Shown one piece after another: positions 7,601 to 16,576 of a DNA stretch of 64,000 bases (its first letter is position 1; each line of letters begins with the position of its first letter). The stretch spans positions 1-64,000 of the IMG/VR virus record IMGVR_UViG_3300036790_000178, one strand, 5' to 3'. This DNA comes from a virus. The notes below the pieces were generated by a model that saw only the letters and a list, made by a program, of their open reading frames with translations, was not told where the DNA came from and did no database searches. A program made the position numbers and the translations under genes.

Positions 7601-9639
7601 GCGAAGGCCCCTACTTGAACCACCGACTGACCGGCGCGCGGCACCGGATTCAGCATGTAGTCATAGGCAAAAATGATCGGCAAACCGGAATTTGATCCAG
7701 CGCCTAGGCATGGCGAGGAACTGGTCAGCTCAAAGTCCGTCCAGTCCGTCACGATGAGTGGATCGCCGTAACTGTTTCCGGTCCCAGAAAGCGGGCTGGT
7801 CTGATGCCCTTCCGGGTCGTAGCACCGGTTGTAATTCTGTGTGAATGTACCGCCCGCCCCCTGATCCCAAAACGGCGTTGAAGAGTTGACGCGCCCGGCT
7901 CCCAAGACGAGCAGATTATTCTGCACCACCATCAGCGAGCCAGTCCCCGGAGTGGAATTGTTGTACATCATCCCGTAAACGCTATTGGTTGCGTAAAGGG
8001 TATTGTTGTAGTTGTAGCAGTATGCTTTCTCTTCCGTGTTCCAGCCGAAGTTTGCGACTCCAGCATTGGCCAAGAGATTGTACGCAGCGACGTTCTCTGC
8101 CCCTACCGCGCCACCCGTCGCGTCGCTCCAGTAGATGCCGTACTTGTTCGTAGTATCGGCAGGTTTTCCGTCAATGCACATGTGATGCACGACGATGGCA
8201 CCGTTGCTCGTGTGTCCCTGAAGATCGGGACCTGAGCCGCCGTATCCTGCCGCGTAGGACTGGAACGATGAACCACCGAAGCAGTTGTACACGAACCCGA
8301 AGGCTACCTCCCAGTCCCAGCAGTACCCGGCCTCAGCATCGGCGTAGAAGCCATGCGTCATCGACGCGCCGCCGATATCGTGGATGTACGGCAGGAAGAT
8401 CCGCACGCCCACACCATCCCCAGCCGCGCCTCCTGCCCGCATGTCCGCCGTGAATGGCCACGTGCTCTCGCAATTGAATGACCTGAAATAGTGAGCGCTG
8501 TTGTCGATGTTGAACAGCCACGAGGCAATCGTATTTGTGCCGGGCGCGACCCTGATGTTGGAGAACTGCATGTAGTGATTCATGCCGGCAGAACCGTCAT
8601 AAGGGTTAGTTATCCCAGCAGACGATCCGCTCTCCCCGGCATCCGCAGAGTCCTGGCCGAAGTAGAAAGCGCTACCCGTGTACTCGGGAAGCTCAGGCGC
8701 ATTTCCGCCAATTGGTCCCGGATATCCGCATATCTTGAGCGATCCGACGTTGACGCCAGCAACACCACCAGGAGCGATGATGGTCGGAGCGCATCCCGTT
8801 ACCCTCTGTCCCTGAACCCATGCGGTCGAATTTGGTCCCGTTGTGGCATGCGCCCATGTGCCGCTATTTCTGACGACGCACATGATGCCGGCCTGAGCGC
8901 CACTACTCTTGCCGCCAGATACCGTGAGGTTGCTGGCTAGAACCCCGAGCATGTTGTTGCCGCTCGCGCCGCTTTGCGCGTACTGCTTAGGCGATGCGAA
9001 CGTGCCGGGATTCGACTCACTTCCGTTGTTCTCGTCTATGTAGACGATGGGCGCCTGAGTCAGGACGATCTGAATCGGATTCCCGCGAAGGTCATTGGTG
9101 TTCGACGCCACGCCATTGACCACGACACTCAGCGCGAGAGGTGTCCCAATGGCGAGCGCTTGCACGGCGGCAGAGCCGATCTGGACGCCCAATATCCAGA
9201 TATCGGGAAACGGCCAGCCCACTGCTCGCGCGGCGACGGCGCAAGGCGCTTGGATGAGGTAGCGATAGTTGGCGATTTCTACGCCGTCGATAAACATGCG
9301 CGCGCCCGCTGGCGTACCCATGTTTGCGACGGATCCGGGATTGGTGAGCGCAACCGCCAGATACCCGCCTGCCCCACCCTCCCCTTCGTAATTGGCCGCC
9401 GTCATCCCGGTCGGAATGAAGCTGCTAGACGGCGCTACACCCGTCGGAACGTCGAGGAAGTCCTGGGCTATGACCAGCGGCGCGCCAGAGCCGCCGCCGG
9501 AAACCTGGATGACCTGGCCGCCCTCAACCAATACCACGCCGCCGGGAGCAACAATCTGACCCCTGGCAGACGGGGGCAGTAAAAGACCCGCAAAGGTCGC
9601 CCCAACGCCAGCAAGAGCTGTTCTGCGCGTGACGATCAT
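7597..9639 (-). CDS. Tat-signal exported right-handed beta-helix protein
   Basis: A 680-residue protein with the twin-arginine-type N-terminus TRRTALAGVGATFAGLLLPP, then a Gly/Val-rich linker (APGGVVLVEGGQVIQVSGGG). From about residue 210 a parallel beta-helix begins with YIDENNGSESNPGTFASP, typical of pectate-lyase-like folds. Repeating N/G/V coils continue (NNTLYATNSVYG, VVQNNLLVLGAG), and the C-terminus VPRAGQSVVQVGAFA closes the helix as in many right-handed beta-helix proteins. Phage tailspikes use the same fold to bind and cleave polysaccharide. The secretion signal is unexpected for a virion part. Probably a spike or an exported polysaccharide-active protein. Confidence 0.65.
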   Translation of the reverse strand: MIVTRRTALAGVGATFAGLLLPPSARGQIVAPGGVVLVEGGQVIQVSGGGSGAPLVIAQDFLDVPTGVAPSSSFIPTGMTAANYEGEGGAGGYLAVALTNPGSVANMGTPAGARMFIDGVEIANYRYLIQAPCAVAARAVGWPFPDIWILGVQIGSAAVQALAIGTPLALSVVVNGVASNTNDLRGNPIQIVLTQAPIVYIDENNGSESNPGTFASPKQYAQSGASGNNMLGVLASNLTVSGGKSSGAQAGIMCVVRNSGTWAHATTGPNSTAWVQGQRVTGCAPTIIAPGGVAGVNVGSLKICGYPGPIGGNAPELPEYTGSAFYFGQDSADAGESGSSAGITNPYDGSAGMNHYMQFSNIRVAPGTNTIASWLFNIDNSAHYFRSFNCESTWPFTADMRAGGAAGDGVGVRIFLPYIHDIGGASMTHGFYADAEAGYCWDWEVAFGFVYNCFGGSSFQSYAAGYGGSGPDLQGHTSNGAIVVHHMCIDGKPADTTNKYGIYWSDATGGAVGAENVAAYNLLANAGVANFGWNTEEKAYCYNYNNTLYATNSVYGMMYNNSTPGTGSLMVVQNNLLVLGAGRVNSSTPFWDQGAGGTFTQNYNRCYDPEGHQTSPLSGTGNSYGDPLIVTDWTDFELTSSSPCLGAGSNSGLPIIFAYDYMLNPVPRAGQSVVQVGAFA

Positions 9640-9640
9640 G

Positions 9641-10375
9641 TCAATTCACCGGGTGACCGTTGCTGATGAGTGGATGGCCGTTTGAGAGAACTGACGACAG
9701 GGTCGGAGCGCTCGGGGCTTGAACCGACAGCGCCGCATGGGAGCCAATCAATCCGCCGCTCTCAGTCCAGCCGATCGTCACCGTTGAAGCCCCTGCCGCG
9801 TATTGTCCTGCGCAGTAGATGTTTCCGTTTGTCGAGCTATTCGCGAGCGTGCCAGACGGTGTGTAAACAAAGTCGTAAGGACGGCTCCCGACGAAGTCAA
9901 CTACTAGATCGCCCGTTGCGCTCGTGACAGTGAGAGACGGGTTGACTGCGTTTGTCACTTGGGATGCGAACGTTCCGGTCCGCATGACCTGCGTAGTCGA
10001 GCCGCCCGTCACGCTGATGGAGACACCATTGGCGTAGCTGGCCGACCCGAGCGTGACCAGAACGGTCTGCGCGCCGGTTGCAGGATTCGCCAGCTCGTAG
10101 ACGTACATCACATCGCCGCTGGCGTTCGCTGCACTCTGCCCGTCGAGAGTCATGGTCACGCCGCCGTACTTGACGCTGGTCGGCGCGGCTAGCCCGTAGA
10201 CTCCCACGATGATTCCGGTAGGAGTTCCTACCGGGGTGTTCGTCCAGCTTCCGGTGGTGGCGTTATTGACGATCCCTTCGCCAGAAGCACTGTAAGCGAC
10301 GCTCGCGAACGCCAGAGGACAGGCAAGGAGAGCGGCGCAGAGAAGCGCCGCTATCAGTCTCAGTGATCGGAACAT
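9641..10375 (-). CDS. Sec-signal beta-sandwich protein, fibre module
   Basis: A 244-residue protein. Residues 1-24 (MFRSLRLIAALLCAALLACP) form a classical Sec signal with cleavage expected after AFA. The mature part is Ser/Thr/Gly/Val-rich and alternates hydrophobic residues (GTPTGIIVGVYGLAAP, SLTVTSATGDLVVDFVG), as in extracellular beta-sandwich domains of phage structural proteins. The C-terminus has two short repeats, LSNGHPLI and ISNGHPVN. It lies 3 bases after the long fibre gene and 1 base before the beta-helix gene. Role probably fibre-associated; no enzyme motif seen. Confidence 0.55.
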   Translation of the reverse strand: MFRSLRLIAALLCAALLACPLAFASVAYSASGEGIVNNATTGSWTNTPVGTPTGIIVGVYGLAAPTSVKYGGVTMTLDGQSAANASGDVMYVYELANPATGAQTVLVTLGSASYANGVSISVTGGSTTQVMRTGTFASQVTNAVNPSLTVTSATGDLVVDFVGSRPYDFVYTPSGTLANSSTNGNIYCAGQYAAGASTVTIGWTESGGLIGSHAALSVQAPSAPTLSSVLSNGHPLISNGHPVN

Positions 10376-10378
10376 GCT

Positions 10379-13300
10379 TTAGCTCCCCATGCACGAGAAG
10401 CCGACGACATCTCCCGACGTGATGGTGCCGCCGAGCGTCGCGCTACTCGCCCCCCACGTGGTTTCGCTCACCGTGTTCGCGGGAGTGGTCTTGTCCACGG
10501 CCTTGCAGATCCATGTGCTATTGGGAGCCGTGGGCAGATTCACGACGATGCTGGAAGCGCCCGTCGTCCCGGAGCATACAAAGCTGCCAACCGTGGTTCC
10601 GCCGACCAGGGTTGTCGTCGTGGCGCATGCCCCGCTACCGCTGCTCAGGGTGAACGTCGTGCCCTCATCGAGCAGGTACGTGACCGTCGTGGCCGCCGTG
10701 AGCTGACCGCTGGAGTTGGTCGAGACCACAGCCGCACTCGTCGGCACCGCCCCGCCGTTCACCTTGACCACCGTAGTAGCCACGGTCCCGGATGTGGTGG
10801 TGACGTCGCCGGTGAGCGCCGGCATCTGAGCCGCCGCCAGAGTCCCGCTATTGACCTCCGTGGCGGCGATCGACTTATTCGTCAGGGTCTGGGTTGCGGC
10901 GAGCTCCACCACCGTGTCGGTCGCGGCCGGGAATGTGGCCGTGAAGTTCGACGTGCTGGCATTCGCGGTGGCAAGAGCGGTCGTCCCGGTCGAGGAGCCC
11001 TTGATGAGAATGTCGCTAGCGGGGAAGGTCTGCGCGGCCGACCAGGTATTCGGCACCGCAAGCGCCGCGAGAGACGCCGATGCCGGTATCGTGGTCCCGT
11101 TGACGCTGGTCACATTCGGGAGCGACGTCAGGCTCGACGCGACGGCATTGGCGGTGATCGTGCCCGTTCCCGTCGTCCCAAGGGTGGCTCCCGTCCCGAC
11201 CAGCATGGCGGCCGTCGTATTGGTCGCAGAGGTCAGCGCCGAGAACGCTGTAGCGCCAGTGCTGCTCGCCGTGATCGTGACACCGCTGCCAGAGTTCGCG
11301 AGCGTAATGTTCGTGCCGGCGATGAGATTGAGCGCGGTCTGGCTGGCATTGTTCGTGCCGTTGGTCTGAAGCGTGATCCCACCACCGCAATCAGCCCCGA
11401 AGCCCGATACCACTCCCGAGGTGCTGACGTGCAAGCACTGGGTCGAGCCGGTGATCCCGGAGAGAGTCAGGCCCGAGAGCGTCTGAGTCGCGCTGAAGGT
11501 CTGCGCGAGATTCAGTTCTGCCACCGTGCCGGTGTTCGCCGGGAACGTCCCGGTGAAATTGCTGGCTCCGGAATCCGAAGTGGTCAGCGTCACGAAGCCG
11601 GTCGAGGAGCCGAGGAGATCAAGATTCCCAGTCGTCGTGAGGCTCGCCCCGCTCCCAACCACCATCGCCGCCGATGTGTTCGTGGCCCCTGAGATCGCGC
11701 TGAACGCAAGAGTCCCAGTCGTGGTGCAGCCGATCAATTGTCCCGAGCTGTTGCTCGCGAGACAAGTCTGGCTGGCGGGCACGGTGGCGCCGTTCACCTC
11801 ATTCGAGTTGAGCGTGCCGGTGCCCGTGGGTCCCAAGCTCGCCCCGCTCCCGACAAGCATTGCGGCTGCGGTATTGGTGCCACCGGTGAGAGCGCTAAAT
11901 GCGGAACTGCCCCCGCCGCCGCATCCCGTGCAGCTCGCGACCGTGAGGTTTCCCGACGCATCGAGGGATGCGACGGAGGCGCCCCCGTTGACGTGGAAGT
12001 CAAGGAAATATCCCGCGAAGCCGCTGTTGCCGTTGAACCCCATGAAGGTCCCAGCCGTGTTCCACGTCGTGACATTGGTCCCCGCCGAGAACATGAAGAG
12101 GGGAACCGTGGTCGTGCCGGTGCCACCTGAGAAAGGCGTGCCGAGGAACGCCGTTGCCGTCGAGTTCGACGCGCCGTTCTTGGTATTGTTGAAGCCCTGC
12201 GAGAAGACCTGGCCGGCGCTGAACGTCTGCCCCAGATTGAGCTCGGCGATGGTGCCCGTGTTCGCCGGCAGGCTGGCCGTCACGGAACCAAGCGCACCGG
12301 TGACCGGCGCAATGGTCACCGTGCCCGAAGTCGCATTGCCGAGCGCAACCGAACCCGCGGTACCCGAGGCGCCGAGCGACAGCGCGCCCGCGGTGATCGA
12401 TGCATTCGTGGTGCCGGAGACCGCGGTGCCCGTGGAGCCGTAGAAGGCGAGCTGGCCCAGCGTGCCGGAGTTGACCGTGCCGGAGCCGGTAGTCGGTGTC
12501 TGCCAGGTCGCGGCCGTGGTGCTCGTGGCCGTGAGAACCTGGCCAGTCGTCGGGGCCGTGGCGGAGCTGACTGCAACCGTCGTCGTGGCGGATTTCAGCC
12601 CGTTCGCAACTGTGGCAGTGCCAGCGGTTAGGCTGGCGGCAGTGCCGGTGAGGTTCGTCGCAACGCCTGAGGCGGGCGTGCCGAGCGCGCCGCCATTCAC
12701 GGCGAATGAACCCGCAGTGCCTACGTTGACGGCGAGCGCCGTCGCGACACTCGTTCCAAGCCCACTGAGTCCTGAAAGCGGAGCGCTGGTGGCCGCGATG
12801 GTTCCAGAACCTGTGGCACCGAGGCTCGAGCCCGTGCCGACAAGCATCGCCGCAGTCGTGTTCGTTCCGCTCGTGAGAGCAGAAAATGCGCTGCTGCCGC
12901 CACCACTACAGGCGCCCCATGTTCCCAAGCCGGCCGTCGTCGTCGAGAGTTCGCACTGGCCGGCAGTCGTGGTCGTCGGGGAGGTCAGGATCGGCTGACC
13001 ATTCGCCTGCGTGTTCGCAGCCGAGCCGGCGACGATGTTCGTGACGCTCCCTGAATTCGTGCTGCCGTAGGTGGCGCTGACGGCCGCAGCCGAGGTCGTT
13101 CCTGTTACATGCTCGAACGTCGCGGCACTGGCACTTCCGCCGATCTGCCGATATGAATTGCCGTTGCGATCATCGCGACAGTCAAAGGGAAGCGAGAAAG
13201 ACGACCAGCCCGTGCAATGCGGCGGCGCGCCATCACTGGCGGCGGCCGTGCTCGTCGAGAAGAGGTTGTCCTCGTAGACGCCGCTCGTGAAACTGCTGGG

Positions 13301-14941
13301 GCCATGGAACTGCCAAACATACGAATTGGCGTTGGCCGTGGTCGCGGTGAAGCTCGCTCCAGCGCAGTCATCCGAGTCGGTGCAACTGAAATCGAAGTCG
13401 TTGTCGTTTTGGATGTAGGTCTGGACGGCCGACAGAAATTCGATTTGGCACGCCACATAGCCAGGGAAGCCCGCGACTCCGCAAGTGCCGGGATCGCTCG
13501 CGTCGCGCTGTACCTGTAGCCAATCCGTGGGGTTCGCTAAGGAATCATCCAGCATCGCTCCATGCAATGTGGTGACGCCGCTCGTGGTGGTGCTATAGAG
13601 CTTCCAGTTCTTCTGATTGGCTGCTGCGGAAGGGTCCGACAGCGAGAACGGCAAATCGACACCGATCACGGGATTGCCGGAGATCGCATTCGCCGTGACG
13701 GTGCCCGTGCCCGTGGGGCCGAGACTTGCCCCGGTACCGACAAGCATCGCGGCGGTGGTGTTTGTCGCTCCCGTGAGCGCGCTAAACGCGGTCGCGCCCG
13801 TCGAGCTCGCCGTGATCGTCTGATTCGGCCATGTCCCTGTGATCGTGACGTTCGTGCCGGCGACGAGGCCTGCGCCGGTTACCGCAGCTCCCAGGTTCGT
13901 GGCGGAGGGCGTTCCCAGGAAGGTGGCCACTCCGGTGCCCAGTCCGGACAAGCCACCCACCGGAAGGCCGGTGGCGTTGGTGAGTGTGCCGGAGGCGGGA
14001 GTGCCGAGCGCGATGCCGGACGAAAGAGCGTTGGCGGTAATCGTGCCGCTACCAGTCGGGCCGAGACTTGCGCCAGTGCCCACGAGCATGGCCGCTGTGG
14101 TGTTCGTGCTGCTCGTCAACGCGCTGAAGGCGGAACTGCCACCCGCGCCGCAGCCGGCTCCGGAGTCGACGAGATTCCCGGTCGTGGTGCTCCACTGCGC
14201 GCAGTGACCTGAGACGAGTGAGCCGCTGAAAGTCGTGAGAGTCGACGGCAGGTCGGACAGGGTGAGCGAGAGCGGCGCAAGGGTTCCGGCCGTACCAGTT
14301 CCGATGACCTGGTGGGCGGTGAGTCCCGTGGCGCCGGCGAGCGTGAGGGTGCCTGAGCTCGTGACCGGGGAGCCAGAGACGGTGAGCCAGGAGGGAGCCG
14401 AGAGGCCGACACTCGTGACCGAGCCGCCGCCGCTCAGGGAATGGCAGGCACCATCAGAGCCCAAGAGGATCGTATTGCCGCTGCAGCCGGAGAAGAGCGC
14501 GCCGATATCGCTCGCGGCCGCGGTGGTCAATCCCGAGCCGGTACCCTTGATGACGCCCGAGAGAGTCGTCGAAACGGTGAGCGCGCCGCTACTCGTGACA
14601 GGCGAGCCCGCAACCGTGAAGCCCGCCGGCATGACGAGGCCGACACTCGTGACGGTGCCAGCGCTCGAGCACGCCTGCCAGACGAGCGCGGTCCCGTTGT
14701 TCGCGAGGCAGTAGCCGTTGACGAGCGGTGAAGGCAGAAGCGAGAGGACCGCGTCCGAATCCACGAAGTACGTGACGATCTGCGCCGGCAGGATGTCGAC
14801 CGTGATGCCGCTCTGATCGGAGAGCATCCGCTCGCTGCCGGTCAGTGGAGATGCGGTCGGGTAGCCGCCCACTTCTTGGGTCGCGGCTCCCGCGGTCGAG
14901 AAGACGGCGACGAGCGCGAGGATCGCGAGGAGTCTTTTCAT
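10379..14941 (-). CDS. Giant repetitive tail-fibre-like protein with Sec signal
   Basis: A 1520-residue Gly/Thr/Ser-rich protein, the largest in the window. The N-terminus MKRLLAILALVAVFSTAGAA is a standard Sec signal. The body is typical of phage fibre shafts: blocks like GTVTSVGLVMPAGFTVAGSP, and at least six copies of a segment of the form SAFSALTSGTNTTAAMLVG followed by (T/S)G(A/S)SLGxTGxGT. Two copies of NTGTIAELNLGQTF-type segments also occur. The C-terminal 130 residues are less repetitive and could be the tip. Its position after the lysis and baseplate genes and before the spike genes suits a long side-fibre. The signal peptide is unusual and is discussed in the findings. Confidence 0.7.
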   Translation of the reverse strand: MKRLLAILALVAVFSTAGAATQEVGGYPTASPLTGSERMLSDQSGITVDILPAQIVTYFVDSDAVLSLLPSPLVNGYCLANNGTALVWQACSSAGTVTSVGLVMPAGFTVAGSPVTSSGALTVSTTLSGVIKGTGSGLTTAAASDIGALFSGCSGNTILLGSDGACHSLSGGGSVTSVGLSAPSWLTVSGSPVTSSGTLTLAGATGLTAHQVIGTGTAGTLAPLSLTLSDLPSTLTTFSGSLVSGHCAQWSTTTGNLVDSGAGCGAGGSSAFSALTSSTNTTAAMLVGTGASLGPTGSGTITANALSSGIALGTPASGTLTNATGLPVGGLSGLGTGVATFLGTPSATNLGAAVTGAGLVAGTNVTITGTWPNQTITASSTGATAFSALTGATNTTAAMLVGTGASLGPTGTGTVTANAISGNPVIGVDLPFSLSDPSAAANQKNWKLYSTTTSGVTTLHGAMLDDSLANPTDWLQVQRDASDPGTCGVAGFPGYVACQIEFLSAVQTYIQNDNDFDFSCTDSDDCAGASFTATTANANSYVWQFHGPSSFTSGVYEDNLFSTSTAAASDGAPPHCTGWSSFSLPFDCRDDRNGNSYRQIGGSASAATFEHVTGTTSAAAVSATYGSTNSGSVTNIVAGSAANTQANGQPILTSPTTTTAGQCELSTTTAGLGTWGACSGGGSSAFSALTSGTNTTAAMLVGTGSSLGATGSGTIAATSAPLSGLSGLGTSVATALAVNVGTAGSFAVNGGALGTPASGVATNLTGTAASLTAGTATVANGLKSATTTVAVSSATAPTTGQVLTATSTTAATWQTPTTGSGTVNSGTLGQLAFYGSTGTAVSGTTNASITAGALSLGASGTAGSVALGNATSGTVTIAPVTGALGSVTASLPANTGTIAELNLGQTFSAGQVFSQGFNNTKNGASNSTATAFLGTPFSGGTGTTTVPLFMFSAGTNVTTWNTAGTFMGFNGNSGFAGYFLDFHVNGGASVASLDASGNLTVASCTGCGGGGSSAFSALTGGTNTAAAMLVGSGASLGPTGTGTLNSNEVNGATVPASQTCLASNSSGQLIGCTTTGTLAFSAISGATNTSAAMVVGSGASLTTTGNLDLLGSSTGFVTLTTSDSGASNFTGTFPANTGTVAELNLAQTFSATQTLSGLTLSGITGSTQCLHVSTSGVVSGFGADCGGGITLQTNGTNNASQTALNLIAGTNITLANSGSGVTITASSTGATAFSALTSATNTTAAMLVGTGATLGTTGTGTITANAVASSLTSLPNVTSVNGTTIPASASLAALAVPNTWSAAQTFPASDILIKGSSTGTTALATANASTSNFTATFPAATDTVVELAATQTLTNKSIAATEVNSGTLAAAQMPALTGDVTTTSGTVATTVVKVNGGAVPTSAAVVSTNSSGQLTAATTVTYLLDEGTTFTLSSGSGACATTTTLVGGTTVGSFVCSGTTGASSIVVNLPTAPNSTWICKAVDKTTPANTVSETTWGASSATLGGTITSGDVVGFSCMGS

Positions 14942-15082
14942 TTCAGGCTACCTGCATGAAGGCAAAGGGAATCCCTGCGGCTTGGCGCCGCATGTCTGAT
15001 TCGCGCGAGGGAATGGGTTTGCTAACCGCTCGGCATTAAGCCGCAGTTAGCAATTGACAATCTGAAGGACGTTAAAAGGTCG
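14942..15082. other. Intergenic gap between fibre gene and HNH gene
   Basis: About 140 bases with no convincing gene. It separates the fibre/spike block from the HNH endonuclease gene in an otherwise tightly packed transcript. Short AT-rich stretches are present, but I see no clear promoter or T-tailed hairpin. Confidence 0.5.
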
Positions 15083-15691
15083 CTATGACGCGGACGCTCT
15101 GTATTCGCGGGCGCGGCTCGCATTGCTGTATCTGCAAAGAGCGCATCGACATCCTTGGTCATAACGTCTGCGCGTGCCGCATGGCGCTGGGCCCTTAGTT
15201 CCTTTCCTTGCTCTGTTCATCGCCGCGCTCACTGTCGGACGCTGATCTGGCGCCAGCAGCGCTGACTTGGCATCCATTCCCTTTTTCATGCGCCTAAATA
15301 CGGTAGACGTGTTCAGCTGCAAAACTCGGATCCATTCGGTGATCGGCCGAGAGACGCCATCAATCTCGACACGGCGTGATGTTTGTTTATTATTGCTCTG
15401 CTCTTTTTTCGTTGCCCAGCGGCAGTTCTCCGGCTCGTAGTCACCGTCGTTGTCCTTTCGGTCCAGCGACATTCCCGGCGGCGGCTGTCCCATGTCCGCG
15501 AGGAAGTTAGCAAAGTCCCCCCATCGAGCGCAGACGCGGATGCCGCGGCCGCCGTATTGGGCGTACCGGTCGATCTTTGGATCAGTACAACGGCGCCACA
15601 TATTGTTCCAAACTAGATAGGCTCGAGTTCCAGCGCCGCCGTGTCGCCAGTTACCGTTTAGCTCTCCCATCCCAGAGGTGCTGCTGCGCAT
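15083..15691 (-). CDS. HNH homing endonuclease-like protein
   Basis: A 202-residue protein with the phage HNH signature: YGGRGIRVCARWGDFANFLA, then GMSLDRKDNDGDYEPENCRW and ATKKEQSNN. The C-terminal part adds a helix-turn-helix-like NUMOD region (SRPITEWIRVLQLNTSTVFRR) and a Cys cluster (CGTRRR...CRCALCRYS) that may bind zinc or DNA. Free-standing HNH genes of this kind are selfish intergenic elements or nicking enzymes. ATG 15691 is used; ATG 15670 (MGELNGNW) is an alternative. It interrupts the late transcript between the papain-fold genes and the fibre block. Confidence 0.8.
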   Translation of the reverse strand: MRSSTSGMGELNGNWRHGGAGTRAYLVWNNMWRRCTDPKIDRYAQYGGRGIRVCARWGDFANFLADMGQPPPGMSLDRKDNDGDYEPENCRWATKKEQSNNKQTSRRVEIDGVSRPITEWIRVLQLNTSTVFRRMKKGMDAKSALLAPDQRPTVSAAMNRARKGTKGPAPCGTRRRYDQGCRCALCRYSNASRAREYRASAS

Positions 15692-15712
15692 GACGGCAAA
15701 TTATCGATCAAA

Positions 15713-16249
15713 TTACCCGCGACTGGCCACCAATTTGGCGCCTGCTCCGAGCCACAGATTGAGTGCCGCGCCGGGGGTCTGCCGGTATGGCAGGAAGTTT
15801 TCCGGCAACTTCAGGTACCCACAGCCGCGCCACGCCATGAACAGGGATAGCTCATCGCAGAACCATGCTTTGCTCTTGGCCGGATTCTGGGGCGCGTACT
15901 CGCGATCCTTGAAGCTGCCGCTGAGAAGCCCGCTGACGAAGCCCATGATTCCGCGGCTATCGTAGGGCTTCCCTATCTGCCCCAGGCCGGCCTGGAGCCA
16001 CGGCTCATACATCTCAGGCGTCCCGAACTCGAAAACCGCCCAGCGGGGCTGAGAATCGAGGTAATGGGCAGGACGGAGTTGGACGCCAGGAGAATATTTC
16101 TTGCCCTGGTAGGTCACATGATCGAAGCGCGCATCCAGCGCCGTCCCATCGTCCAGCAGATTCGCCATGTGCGACCATTGGCCGAAGTCTTCAATGAGAC
16201 GGGAACTCCAAGAGCTCGCGCCCACCACCATGATGCGTGGAAGTGTCAT
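15713..16249 (-). CDS. Permuted papain-like amidase/peptidase (YiiX/C92-like)
   Basis: A 178-residue protein with the permuted NlpC/P60 (C92) layout. The His comes first in SSWSSRLIEDFGQWSHMANL (H about residue 27), and the nucleophile Cys later in KAWFCDELSLFMAW (about residue 130). GKPYDSRGIMGFVSG lies between them. Enzymes of this fold cleave amide or ester bonds in peptidoglycan peptides, lipids or proteins. It lacks a signal peptide and lies downstream of the endolysin and holin candidates, beside another papain-like protein, so cell-wall entry, lysis or host-protein processing are all possible. Confidence 0.7.
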   Translation of the reverse strand: MTLPRIMVVGASSWSSRLIEDFGQWSHMANLLDDGTALDARFDHVTYQGKKYSPGVQLRPAHYLDSQPRWAVFEFGTPEMYEPWLQAGLGQIGKPYDSRGIMGFVSGLLSGSFKDREYAPQNPAKSKAWFCDELSLFMAWRGCGYLKLPENFLPYRQTPGAALNLWLGAGAKLVASRG

Positions 16250-16252
16250 GGC

Positions 16253-16576
16253 CTAGTTCCCGAAAACGACCCAGCGAAGCGTGGCGAGGAAGCCGCGCCT
16301 CTTCTTCGGGGCGCGCAACGGGATCGGCTCGCTCGGCGCCGGCTCCGCTACAATCTGCGTCGGAGCCGGTTGATCCGTGCCCCCCGTGGCTAAACCGGCA
16401 GCCGCATGCGGGGGGACTTCGCTCACCTTGAGAGACTCGAGCTGCTCGGAGTTGCTGCGCAGGATCTCGCGCGCTTCGGGTGTCAGCTCCTCCCCGACGA
16501 CGAGGCTCACGCCCTCTTCCGCCGGCCTCGCGACCTTGGGCCGCCGCGGCTTGCTCGACTTGCGTTTGGCGGTCAT
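16253..16576 (-). CDS. Basic protein with C-terminal hydrophobic end, 107 aa
   Basis: ATG 16576 overlaps the stop of the upstream gene by 4 bases, so it is preferred to the earlier in-frame ATG. The N-terminus is very basic (MTAKRKSSKPRRPKVARP), the middle acidic and Ala/Pro-rich, and the end KKRRGFLATLRWVVFGN hydrophobic and possibly membrane-associated. No family recognised. The short C-terminal anchor next to lysis genes could indicate an accessory lysis or membrane-attachment role, but this is only inference. Confidence 0.55.
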   Translation of the reverse strand: MTAKRKSSKPRRPKVARPAEEGVSLVVGEELTPEAREILRSNSEQLESLKVSEVPPHAAAGLATGGTDQPAPTQIVAEPAPSEPIPLRAPKKRRGFLATLRWVVFGN

